Shown: positions 1 through 6,417, counted from the first letter of the stretch. The stretch: DNA of 10,399 nucleotides from Desulfobulbaceae bacterium UBA2276 (GCA_002347085.1 DDWW01000048.1:1-10399), one strand, 5' to 3'. The notes: generated from the letters alone by a model not told the origin. Numbers and translations: made by a program.

Positions 1-1461
1 GGTCAACAGTCAACTGATCCGGCCAAGAAAGGCGAGGCCCCGACCATCTCCAAAGATGTCAAGATCATGCCTGATATCGAGACCAACTCGCTGATTATCA
101 CCGCCTCCCGTTCCGAATTCAAAGAGCTGGAGAATGTCATCAAGAAGCTGGATATCCCCAGACGGATGGTCTATCTGGAGGCGCTGATCATGGAGGTGGA
201 TGCCGATTCCTCCTTTGAGGTGGGGGTCAACTGGATGGCGGGCGGCACCTTTCACGACGGCACCGGACAGATGCTCACCGGATTTGGCGGCAGTGGTGGT
301 TATGAACTCGGAGACACCATCGGCTATACTCCTGCCGTTGCTGCTGTTGCGGCTACCGCCACGACTGCTGCTGTTGCGGCTGTTCCCGCTACTGCCGCCA
401 TTAGTCGGGGATTTTCTCTGGGTATTCTCAAACAGGGCATCCAGATCGGCGACATCATCTTCCCGGATATCGGTTCCATATTAAAGGCCTATAAGACAGA
501 TTCCCATGTCAATGTTATTGCCACCCCCCAGATCCTGACAACCGATAACAAAAAAGCGGAAATCAGTATCGGCGAGAACACCCCCTACCTCACCCGGACC
601 CAGGCGGCGATAGACAGCACGGGAACGAGTACAACCACAGATAATGGCTCCATCGGCTATCAGAACTATGAATACAAGGATATCGCCACCAAGCTGACCA
701 TCACCCCGCAGATCAATCAGGCCGATATCCTGCGCCTGGAAATCGCCACCGAGGTCAGCAAACTCAAGGCCGGCTCTGCGGCTGACAAACCCACCACCTT
801 TAAGCGCACCGCCACCACCACCGTCCTGGTAAAGGACAACAATACCATTGTCATCGGCGGTATTATTGGCCAGGATGATACCGAGGGCGAGTACAAGATC
901 CCGCTCCTGGGTGATATCCCTTTGCTTGGCTGGCTTTTCAAGGAGAAAAGTACCAGCCGAAAAAAGACCAACATGTTCATCTTTATCACCCCCAGGATCA
1001 TCAAAAATCCTGGTGATATGGCCGGAGTCACTTCAATCAAGACTGATGTAATCGAAAAGGATCTTCCGGAGGCAAAGCAACTCCTGATCAACCCGACAGA
1101 CAACAATCACGTTATGGCTATGATTGATCAAGGGTTTGAGCAGATGCAGCAGGGAAAATACCCGGCGGCCAGAGACTCTTTCACCACGGCCTTAAAGCTT
1201 GACCCGCAAAACCCTTACGCCCAGTTTAACCTGGCAACCATTCTTGAGCGAGAGGGTAACGCCGCGCAGGCAATCACCTATTATCAGATGATTTTGGACG
1301 CGAACAGTAGTCAAGCCTCGGCCAATGCCTCTAATCCGAGAAAGGTGGACAGTGCCCTTCTCCAGACTTGTGAGGAGAACATCAGGCGCTTGCAGAAGGG
1401 GCAACCACCATCCAAGGCAACTCGCAGCCAGAACGAGCAAGACTTCCCTGACACTCCTTGA
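1..1461 (+). CDS. gspD: Type II secretion secretin GspD, 3' part, with C-terminal TPR extension
   Basis: The reading frame is open from base 1, so the 5' part of the gene lies outside the window; 486 codons are visible. Secretins form the multimeric outer-membrane channel of type II secretion. The visible part starts at the end of an N-domain (DIETNSLIITAS, then ENVIKKLDIPRR and VYLEALIMEVD). It continues into the secretin core, with VNVIATPQILTTDNKKAEI near bases 508-576, IVIGGIIGQ near 847-873, the signature IPLLGDIPLLGWLF near 898-939 and MFIFITPRII near 973-1002. After the core, bases about 1111-1314 encode two TPR-like 34-residue units (GKYPAARDSFTTALKLDPQN; YAQFNLATILEREGNAAQAI), then a polar tail. 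A usual GspD ends soon after the core, so this tail is unusual. An Ala/Val/Thr-rich insertion sits at bases 331-402. gspE follows 30 bp downstream on the same strand. A PilQ or MshL secretin is possible, but the core and the gspE partner favour GspD. Confidence 0.9.
   Translation, partial: GQQSTDPAKKGEAPTISKDVKIMPDIETNSLIITASRSEFKELENVIKKLDIPRRMVYLEALIMEVDADSSFEVGVNWMAGGTFHDGTGQMLTGFGGSGGYELGDTIGYTPAVAAVAATATTAAVAAVPATAAISRGFSLGILKQGIQIGDIIFPDIGSILKAYKTDSHVNVIATPQILTTDNKKAEISIGENTPYLTRTQAAIDSTGTSTTTDNGSIGYQNYEYKDIATKLTITPQINQADILRLEIATEVSKLKAGSAADKPTTFKRTATTTVLVKDNNTIVIGGIIGQDDTEGEYKIPLLGDIPLLGWLFKEKSTSRKKTNMFIFITPRIIKNPGDMAGVTSIKTDVIEKDLPEAKQLLINPTDNNHVMAMIDQGFEQMQQGKYPAARDSFTTALKLDPQNPYAQFNLATILEREGNAAQAITYYQMILDANSSQASANASNPRKVDSALLQTCEENIRRLQKGQPPSKATRSQNEQDFPDTP
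340..393 (+). repeat. In-frame 27-bp tandem repeat inside gspD
   Basis: The 15-mer GCTGCTGTTGCGGCT occurs at 340-354 and again at 367-381, a period of 27 bp (9 codons); the remaining 12 bases of each unit are diverged. The translation is AAVAATATT followed by AAVAAVPAT. It makes a low-complexity Ala/Val/Thr segment inside the secretin core, in a loop region before the conserved VIATPQILT strand. The in-frame period suggests slippage or duplication tolerated by the protein. Confidence 0.75.
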
Positions 1462-1491
1462 GAGGAGGGTCCGAGTATTGAGTAGAGAGCT

Positions 1492-3174
1492 ATGAACCAG
1501 TTATCAGACATCCTGACCCAACACTTTCACCTGCCGCCCGAGGCCTGGGAGCAAGCCCTGGAGACCCAGGCCGAAAAAGGCGGGCAACTGGTGCGCATCC
1601 TGATCAAGTTGCACAGTATCAACGAGATTGATCTCCTGGAGGTACTGGGACAGCAGTTTGGCATGGAGGTCATTCGTACCTTGCCCAGTGAGATCCAGAC
1701 GGATTTCACCGCACTGGCCGCCATCGCCTTTCTGAAAAAAAACGGCATGGTGCCGATAGCCACCCAGGATGATGCCTATATTGCCATCAATGACCCTTTC
1801 AGTTTTCAGGCCCTGGATGATCTCCGCACTCTCTTAGGCTGGGGTGGGGTCCGGCCCGTCCTCTGTCCCCTGGCAGCCATCACCACCGCCATCAATTTTG
1901 CCTATGACATGACCCAGGATTCCGCCGAAGAGGTCATGCAGGACATTGACGATGAAGATCCTGAGGCCCTTTTCTCCGAGATCGAAGAGACCGGAGACCT
2001 GCTCGATGATACCAGTGACGCCCCGGTCATTCGCCTGGTCAACCTCATGTTTTCGCAGGCCGTGCGTGATAATGCCTCGGATATCCACATCGAACCCTAC
2101 CAGAACAGCCTGAAGATCCGCCAGCGTCTGGATGGCATCCTCTATGACATGCTCAGTCCTCCCAAGCATGTGCAGTCGGCGCTGATCTCGCGGATCAAGA
2201 TCATGGCCAATCTGAACATCGCCGAAAAACGGCTGCCTCAGGATGGGCGTATTGAGCTCAAGGTCGGCAACAAAGATGTGGACATCCGGGTCTCCACCCT
2301 GCCCACCTCCTTTGGCGAACGGGTGGTGCTGCGCCTGCTCGATAAATCCTCGGTCCTGATTACCCTGACCGAACTGGGCATGCCCGATGACCGCTTTATC
2401 CCTTTTACCGAACAGATCAAGGCGGCCAACGGCATTGTGCTGGTCACCGGCCCCACCGGCAGCGGCAAGACCACCACCCTCTATGCGGCCCTGACCTCGA
2501 TCAATAACACCGACATCAATATCATCACCGTTGAAGACCCGGTTGAATACCGGATCAGCGGCATCGGCCAGGTCCAGGTCAATCCCAAGATCAACCTCAC
2601 CTTTGCCTCCGGCCTGCGTTCCATTGTCCGGCAGGACCCTGATGTCATCCTGATAGGCGAGATCCGTGATACCGAGACGGCCGAGATTGCCATCCAGTCG
2701 GCCCTGACCGGTCATCTGGTTTTTTCCACCCTGCACACCAATGATGCCGCCAGCGCCATCACCCGACTCATCGACATGGGGATCGAGCCCTTCCTCCTCT
2801 CGTCCTCCATCAATGCTATTCTCGCCCAGCGCTTGGTGCGTATCATCTGTCCCCACTGCAAAGAGGCCTATATCCCAGACCAGGACGCACTGCTCAAACT
2901 GGGGATCACGCCCGATGGGACCGTCCAGCAGGCATATAAGGGAAGGGGATGCGCGAAGTGTCACCACACCGGCTATAAAGGCCGATGTGGGATCTTTGAA
3001 TTGCTGCTTATGGATCGTGAGATGAAACACCTGATCCTGACCACTGCCAATGCCAATGCAATCAAGGAACTGGCCATCAAGAACGGCATGATCACTCTGC
3101 GTCAGGACGGCGCGATGAAGGTACTGCAGGGGATTACCACCATTGAGGAGGTCTTCCGGGTGTCAAAGGAGTAG
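1492..3174 (+). CDS. gspE: Type II secretion assembly ATPase GspE
   Basis: The product is 560 aa, a full-length GspE/PilB-type hexameric ATPase that drives pseudopilus assembly from the cytoplasmic face of the inner membrane. Residues about 1-140 form the N-terminal MshEN-like domain (QFGMEVIRTLPSEI; PVLCPLAAITTAIN). An acidic linker follows at about 145-175, then the N2 part with SDIHIEPYQNSLKIRQRLDG at 196-215. The ATPase core has Walker A GPTGSGKT at 320-327, the Asp box ITVEDPVEYR at 345-354, Walker B DVILIGE at 384-390 and the His box TGHLVFSTLHTNDA at 406-419. A four-cysteine zinc site is intact (C453, C456, C487, C490). The ATG at 1492 has only a modest purine stretch ahead of it (AGAG near 1484-1489), and the spacer from gspD is 30 bp. 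No gspF follows; the strand switches 6 bp after the stop, so the rest of the machine must be upstream or elsewhere. Confidence 0.95.
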   Translation: MNQLSDILTQHFHLPPEAWEQALETQAEKGGQLVRILIKLHSINEIDLLEVLGQQFGMEVIRTLPSEIQTDFTALAAIAFLKKNGMVPIATQDDAYIAINDPFSFQALDDLRTLLGWGGVRPVLCPLAAITTAINFAYDMTQDSAEEVMQDIDDEDPEALFSEIEETGDLLDDTSDAPVIRLVNLMFSQAVRDNASDIHIEPYQNSLKIRQRLDGILYDMLSPPKHVQSALISRIKIMANLNIAEKRLPQDGRIELKVGNKDVDIRVSTLPTSFGERVVLRLLDKSSVLITLTELGMPDDRFIPFTEQIKAANGIVLVTGPTGSGKTTTLYAALTSINNTDINIITVEDPVEYRISGIGQVQVNPKINLTFASGLRSIVRQDPDVILIGEIRDTETAEIAIQSALTGHLVFSTLHTNDAASAITRLIDMGIEPFLLSSSINAILAQRLVRIICPHCKEAYIPDQDALLKLGITPDGTVQQAYKGRGCAKCHHTGYKGRCGIFELLLMDREMKHLILTTANANAIKELAIKNGMITLRQDGAMKVLQGITTIEEVFRVSKE

Positions 3175-3180
3175 GTGGTG

Positions 3181-4545
3181 CTATTGTTTCTTTATGAAGG
3201 CCGGATTGAAGAGGATCCACGGAAAGCGGTATTCATCGGCGCCGATGTCGCAACCGGAAATTATTCCATATCCAGGCCGTAAGTCGCCATCGATATCATC
3301 GTAAGGGGCGATACGCGAATAGAAAAAGCCACCACCAAGCAGCGCTATTTTTAATCCGCAAATTCCTTTATCCTTGGCCGGAGAGGCCCCAGTCAGATGA
3401 TAATCTGCGTTTAACAGTGGATTGACATTGAGATTGCTGGTCGCGCTTGTGTATGTGCCGCCGGCAGTGGTATCGACTACCCCGATAATTGAATAGTCCG
3501 CTTTCACGGAAAGTGTTGATGTATTGTATCGCTCAGTAGAAATATCGAGAACATTGCCCCAAATGATGACATTCATTAACGGAACTGAGAGTGTTGCTGT
3601 ATCAAAAGAAGCTACGGAAATTCCCCCTGCCCTGACTCCCGCCTCATTATTACTAAGAGTAGTATTGGTCAAACTTAATAACATGTCACCAGCATCCCCT
3701 GCGGCAACGGAAAAAATGGCGCCCCCCTGCTGACTCGCCTGATTTCCGGTCAGAATATTGTTTTTCAAAGTAGCCGTAAGTGTAGTAGGCAGATCCCCTT
3801 GTGCATACAAATATACGCCAGCTCCCGATGATGCTTGATTTCCAGATATTGTGCTATTGATTATGTTCAAATCAATTTCAGAACCATTATATGAAGCCAC
3901 ATACACTCCAGCGCCAGGCCAGGGCTCGTTGCTTGGGTACTGAAAGTTTCCTTGGATAATTGTATCAGTCACAGAAATATTGATATCGGCAATATTATCA
4001 GCATACAGCGAAAGCCCCTGTCCCCTGAAAGATTCAACACGACAATGTTCAACCGTAAGGTCTATCGTGCTGTTATTTGCCGAGCCTTGAATACCAATTC
4101 TCTGCAAGTTCGTGTTGCCCCGGAAAGTCAAGTAGGATAGTCGTAAATCGACGTTTTCCCAGGCACCAAGGCTAATACTTATAATGGCATTATTGCCAGA
4201 GGGAGTTACTCTGGTCAGGGCGGAATCAGGACTCTGAACCGTAAAATCAGCGTTCCAGCCCCCTTCAATGGTAAGCTGCTTAGATAAATCGGTTGGCAGG
4301 GTGTCCACAATATAGACCTGTTCCGCATACTCTCCCTGTGCGACTTTAATGGTGGTTGTCGCGTAATCATTGGCATGGGCCACGGCAGTGGCTATGTTTT
4401 TACAGGGAAGGGAGGCCTCTGTGCCGCATGGCCAAGTAGCAGAGCCATCCGAGCGGACATAGAGTGTATCATAACTGGTTGCGGTCGCAAGTTGATGTTG
4501 AAAAAAAATCCCCACCAACGTCAGAACAAGAGTCAATGGCTTCAT
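3181..4545 (-). CDS. Exported right-handed beta-helix protein, choice-of-anchor Q type
   Basis: The product is 454 aa. The start ATG (4543-4545) is set by the Shine-Dalgarno AGGAGAGG (4553-4560) seven bases upstream. Residues 1-22 look like a Sec signal peptide (MKP, then a hydrophobic stretch, ending ATA). The mature part has many short Asn/Ser/Gly-rich turns typical of parallel beta-helix proteins, for example INSTISGNQASSGAGVYLYA, LKNNILTGNQASQQGGAIF and LTNTTLSNNEAGVRAGGI. The C-terminus reads NADYHLTGASPAKDKGICG, then DIDGDLRPG and CDIGADEYRF, the ending typical of choice-of-anchor Q domain proteins. Several cysteines (C40, C48 and others near the C-terminus) could form disulfides. No catalytic motif was recognised, so enzyme, adhesin or structural roles all remain open. 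It lies 44 bp after the zinc-ribbon gene on the same strand and faces gspE, so it is a plausible type II secretion substrate (inference). Confidence 0.8.
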   Translation of the reverse strand: MKPLTLVLTLVGIFFQHQLATATSYDTLYVRSDGSATWPCGTEASLPCKNIATAVAHANDYATTTIKVAQGEYAEQVYIVDTLPTDLSKQLTIEGGWNADFTVQSPDSALTRVTPSGNNAIISISLGAWENVDLRLSYLTFRGNTNLQRIGIQGSANNSTIDLTVEHCRVESFRGQGLSLYADNIADINISVTDTIIQGNFQYPSNEPWPGAGVYVASYNGSEIDLNIINSTISGNQASSGAGVYLYAQGDLPTTLTATLKNNILTGNQASQQGGAIFSVAAGDAGDMLLSLTNTTLSNNEAGVRAGGISVASFDTATLSVPLMNVIIWGNVLDISTERYNTSTLSVKADYSIIGVVDTTAGGTYTSATSNLNVNPLLNADYHLTGASPAKDKGICGLKIALLGGGFFYSRIAPYDDIDGDLRPGYGIISGCDIGADEYRFPWILFNPAFIKKQ

Positions 4546-4589
4546 TTCATTACCTCTCCTTTCGAATAAATGCGATATCGCTCGTCAGC

Positions 4590-5708
4590 TTAGAGAATCC
4601 CCAGCTTCATCAGGGCCAGCAGAACAAGGGCTAACAGGCCAAGAAGCAGGAGCGCAGCCATTGCGCCACGTAACTGGCTATGACCAGGTTTAGGTAATTC
4701 GGCCTTGGTCTCCGAGGCGGCGGTGCGAAGCTGGCAGACACCACAGTAGAGTTTGCCATCCACTTCCCGTAAGAATTCTGGATGGAAGGAATCGCCACAA
4801 CCGGCGCAGATTTCCGTGGGCATGGATGTGGATTCGGTCTCGGCGATTGCTTCTGTTCCTTGTGCCTCCTCCCCGAGGGGCTCAGCCAATGCTGTTGGCT
4901 CTGGCTCCGGCAAGGAATCTGGTACGGGGATATGTTGTCCCTCGGATTCAATTTCCGGCAGAGTCTCGGCCAGAGATTCGAGTTCAGGCATAGTTTCGGG
5001 CTCAGGCTCGGATGCAGGTATAGGCGCTGCTTCGGTCTCGGGTTCAGAAACGGGGGCGATCTCCAATTCGGGTTCAAGCTCTAGTGGTGACTCAGAAACA
5101 GGGGCAACTTCTACTACTGGTTCTGATTCTATTTCAGCCTCGGTCTCTGGTTCTTCGGGTATTGAAACCAGTAATTCTGGTTCGGATACTGTTTCTTCTT
5201 CTTGTTCAGGCGCAGCCTCGGGTTCTGTCTCCGTCGCAAGCTCTAATTCGGGCTCAAGTGCAGGCTCAGGTATCTCAGCGAGCTCTGGCTCGGCAACCGG
5301 CGCAGATATTATCTCTGGCCCAGATTCGGGAAGTGGTTCAGGTTCTACTTCAGGCGCAAGCATCTGTTCCGGTACTGGAAGGATTGGCTCTTCTTCGATC
5401 AGAGAATCAACAGGGCTGACGGTAGTTGCCAGCGCACCCTCGTCGCTTTCGGCAATTGTCCCCTTACAAACCGCTGCCTCGGTTAAGAGGGATTGGGTCA
5501 ACAGAAAAACCTTTTCACATTGCGGACACCTGAATTTCGTGCCCACGGAAGCGTCCCCCACCGAGCCAACAACATTGCAGTGTGGACAGGCTATCTTCTG
5601 AACAATGATCTGAAAAACCTTTTCACATTGAGGGCAGCGTACCTTTGCTCCAGGCATGGAATCATCTGCTGAACCGACAACCCCGCAATGGGGACAAGTT
5701 GTTTTCAT
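4590..5708 (-). CDS. Zinc-ribbon protein with Glu/Pro-rich stalk and C-terminal membrane anchor
   Basis: The product is 372 aa from the ATG at 5706-5708, chosen because GGAGG lies five bases upstream on the coding strand; a GTG at 5729 is open in frame but lacks such a site. Residues 1-72 hold two MJ0042-type zinc ribbons in tandem: CPHC at 5-8 with CPQC at 25-28, and CPHC at 41-44 with CPQC at 61-64. A long Glu/Pro/Ala-rich low-complexity region fills about 90-295. A third CxxC pair follows (CAGC at 301-304, CGVC at 322-325, with FHPEFL between them), resembling a LIM-like treble of zinc ligands. The last ~23 residues are a strongly hydrophobic helix ending at LMKLGIL, so the protein should be tail-anchored in the inner membrane with the zinc ribbons in the cytoplasm. 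The function is unknown. It is probably co-transcribed with the beta-helix gene. The usual DUF3426 partner of MJ0042 ribbons was not recognised. Confidence 0.85.
   Translation of the reverse strand: MKTTCPHCGVVGSADDSMPGAKVRCPQCEKVFQIIVQKIACPHCNVVGSVGDASVGTKFRCPQCEKVFLLTQSLLTEAAVCKGTIAESDEGALATTVSPVDSLIEEEPILPVPEQMLAPEVEPEPLPESGPEIISAPVAEPELAEIPEPALEPELELATETEPEAAPEQEEETVSEPELLVSIPEEPETEAEIESEPVVEVAPVSESPLELEPELEIAPVSEPETEAAPIPASEPEPETMPELESLAETLPEIESEGQHIPVPDSLPEPEPTALAEPLGEEAQGTEAIAETESTSMPTEICAGCGDSFHPEFLREVDGKLYCGVCQLRTAASETKAELPKPGHSQLRGAMAALLLLGLLALVLLALMKLGIL
5505..5696 (-). repeat. 108-bp internal duplication encoding the two zinc ribbons
   Basis: The two zinc ribbons are copies 36 codons apart. 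Both share the frame CPHC-x-VVGS ... RCPQCEKVF. At DNA level the 19-mer GAAAAACCTTTTCACATTG is identical at 5504-5522 and 5612-5630, exactly 108 bp apart. The rest of each copy is diverged, so the duplication is not very recent, or the conserved stretch is under constraint. Confidence 0.8.
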
Positions 5709-5743
5709 TTGGGCCTCCAGCCTAACCACGATAAACGGAATAC

Positions 5744-5774
5744 GTCCCTTTACGAAAAATTCTGCGTAAAAGAC
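5744..5774 (-). promoter_or_regulatory. Inverted repeat in the leader of the zinc-ribbon gene
   Basis: On the + strand GTCCCTTTACG (5744-5754) pairs imperfectly with CGTAAAAGAC (5765-5774) across a 10-base loop. A further AAGGGAC at 5792-5798 could pair with GTCCCTT (5744-5750) as an alternative. If transcription starts near 5851, these lie inside the roughly 140-nt leader, so they could be an RNA hairpin pair or a protein operator. There is no direct evidence for either. Confidence 0.3.
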
Positions 5775-5857
5775 ATGGGAATAATTTTTCTAAGGGACTA
5801 AAAATCTTATTGACCAACTTGCATAGATACTTCAAAAAAAAGAATCTTTTAACTTCT

Positions 5858-5885
5858 ATTATAAAAACCATCGCAAATCAAACAA
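5858..5885 (-). promoter_or_regulatory. Candidate sigma-70 promoter for the zinc-ribbon/beta-helix pair
   Basis: On the - strand TTGTTT (5880-5885) is followed after 16 bases by a perfect -10 TATAAT (5858-5863). It would start transcription near 5851 and leave a leader of about 140 nt before the ATG at 5708. The region is AT-rich, so chance matches are expected; the perfect -10 and its position are the support. Confidence 0.45.
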
Positions 5886-6001
5886 GATTTACTTTGTGAT
5901 AAAAAATCGCAAATAATTTTCTTCAGTTGTATTCCATTCAGCACTTATTTTTATTGAACCCTCCGTCAATCAAGGGCAGGATGTTACAAAATTACAAAAA
6001 G

Positions 6002-6025
6002 CATTATCGACAGGTGTCGCTAATG
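6002..6025. promoter_or_regulatory. 24-bp imperfect palindrome ahead of the nikR remnant, possible operator
   Basis: The arms CATTATCGACA (6002-6012) and TGTCGCTAATG (6015-6025) are reverse complements except for one position, with GG between. The site ends 5 bases before the ATG at 6031, a typical place for an autoregulatory operator. It does not match the GTATGA-N16-TCATAC operator known for E. coli NikR, so the regulator is unassigned. There is no following T-run, which speaks against a terminator. Confidence 0.4.
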
Positions 6026-6030
6026 ATCAA

Positions 6031-6145
6031 ATGATTTACATCTCCCCTTGAAGATGAGTTACTGGATGATTTTGAGGCCTACATGCGGCAGCATCATTAT
6101 AGAAATCGGGCCGAGGCGATCCGTGATCTGATTCGTGCCCGGTTT
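6031..6145 (+). pseudogene. nikR: nikR remnant: N-terminal ribbon-helix-helix of a nickel-responsive regulator, frameshifted and truncated
   Basis: From the ATG at 6031 the frame reads MIYISP and stops at 6049-6051. If one C of the CCCC run at 6044-6047 is skipped, it becomes MIYISLEDELLDDFEAYM and then RNRAEAIRDLIRARF. This is the N-terminal ribbon-helix-helix domain of NikR: the beta strand ISL, helix DELLDDFEAYM, turn, then the very characteristic R-AEAIRDLIR helix. After base 6145 the frame stays open to a stop at 6260-6262, but the sequence no longer resembles NikR. The C-terminal nickel-binding ACT-like domain, with its conserved His residues and Cys, is absent. Intact NikR is about 130-140 aa; only ~37 codons remain. 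Assignment as a NikR/CopG-type RHH is firm, NikR itself likely. Confidence 0.65.
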
Positions 6146-6296
6146 CTGCTCTATCCTGTTGTCCGCTCTCCTCCTCACTGGCGCGTTGTGGCTTTCAGGC
6201 CAGGTATTGACCAGGGAGATTGGGATATTGGTGGCCAGCCACCTGCCGGTCATGCTGATTGAGGGTGGGGGGGCAGAGTTCAGCCGGAGAGAGTAG
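6135..6296 (+). pseudogene. cbiM/nikM remnant: C-terminal part of a cobalt/nickel transport permease
   Basis: A frame different from that of the nikR remnant, open from 6135 to the TAG at 6294-6296, encodes a hydrophobic stretch SILLSALLLTGALWLSGQVL and then ASHLPVMLIEG at 6234-6266. The motif H-[LIV]-P-V-x-x-I-E-G is the hallmark of the CbiM/NikM membrane component of energy-coupling-factor cobalt and nickel transporters, close to its C-terminus. After the motif a run of seven G (6267-6273) is met and the expected continuation (TAF..SFL..V.P) is not readable in any frame. Most of the protein (normally above 200 aa) is missing. Its place directly after a NikR remnant fits a lost nickel uptake locus. 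Confidence 0.5.
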
Positions 6297-6322
6297 ATTT
6301 TTATCGTGAGAAGTGACACCGG

Positions 6323-6376
6323 TCAGCTCATCCCCTTGCGTTAGCCGTAATGAACCGGAGCTGATTATTTTTTCTT
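6323..6376 (+). terminator. Possible rho-independent terminator after the nikR/cbiM remnant
   Basis: TCAGCTC (6323-6329) pairs perfectly with GAGCTGA (6358-6364), and the right arm is followed by TTATTTTTTCTT (6365-6376). The loop of 28 bases is long, which lowers confidence, although weak inner pairing is possible. It would end + strand transcription of the remnant before it meets the convergent fumarase gene. Confidence 0.35.
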
Positions 6377-6417
6377 CTTGGTTGGACTTCTTGCCGGCGG
6401 CAGCCTGGCTGTTTAAA

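Larger units (their letters stand above)
5709..6030. other. AT-rich intergenic region, no intact gene
   Basis: About 320 bases are markedly richer in A and T than the flanking genes. Contents seen: the leader inverted repeat and promoter listed separately, a 9-mer ATCGCAAAT repeated directly at 5870-5878 and 5906-5914 (36 bp apart), and the palindrome at 6002-6025. An open frame at 5917-6048 (+) has no ATG, GTG or TTG before 6031 and is not called as a gene. Confidence 0.6.

Noticed and set aside
1834..3030. 398-codon open frame on the - strand opposite gspE
   Set aside because: It mirrors a well-supported GspE with all motifs intact, and its own translation is Gly/Asp-rich without recognisable domains; a shadow of codon bias.
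4572..4581. GCGATATCGC palindrome between the zinc-ribbon and beta-helix genes
   Set aside because: A perfect 10-bp palindrome is expected by chance at this scale, and it has no loop or T-run to act as a terminator.
4753..5601. 282-codon Ser/Gly-rich frame on the + strand
   Set aside because: It is the antisense of the Glu/Pro-rich stalk of the zinc-ribbon protein; GAA/GAG and CCx codons read backwards as Ser and Gly without stops. No ribosome site or domain.
5917..6051. Open frame reading ...GQDVTKLQKALSTGV..., resembling part of a peptidoglycan-binding repeat
   Set aside because: It has no usable start codon before 6031, is only 44 codons long in AT-rich sequence, and its end is explained by the frameshifted nikR remnant. 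The resemblance is too short to support.
6059..6319. 86-codon frame on the - strand
   Set aside because: Antisense to the nikR/cbiM remnant, which has recognisable family motifs on the + strand; no ribosome site or similarity of its own.
6401..6411. CAGCCTGGCTG as a terminator of the fumarase gene
   Set aside because: The five-base arms leave a one-base loop and there is no T-run on the fumarase strand.
6354..6416. Short hydrophobic frame (FFFLVGLLAGGSLAV) that might be a further scrap of the transporter operon
   Set aside because: Only 20 codons between stops, partly overlapping the T-run of the possible terminator; any T-rich sequence gives such a peptide.
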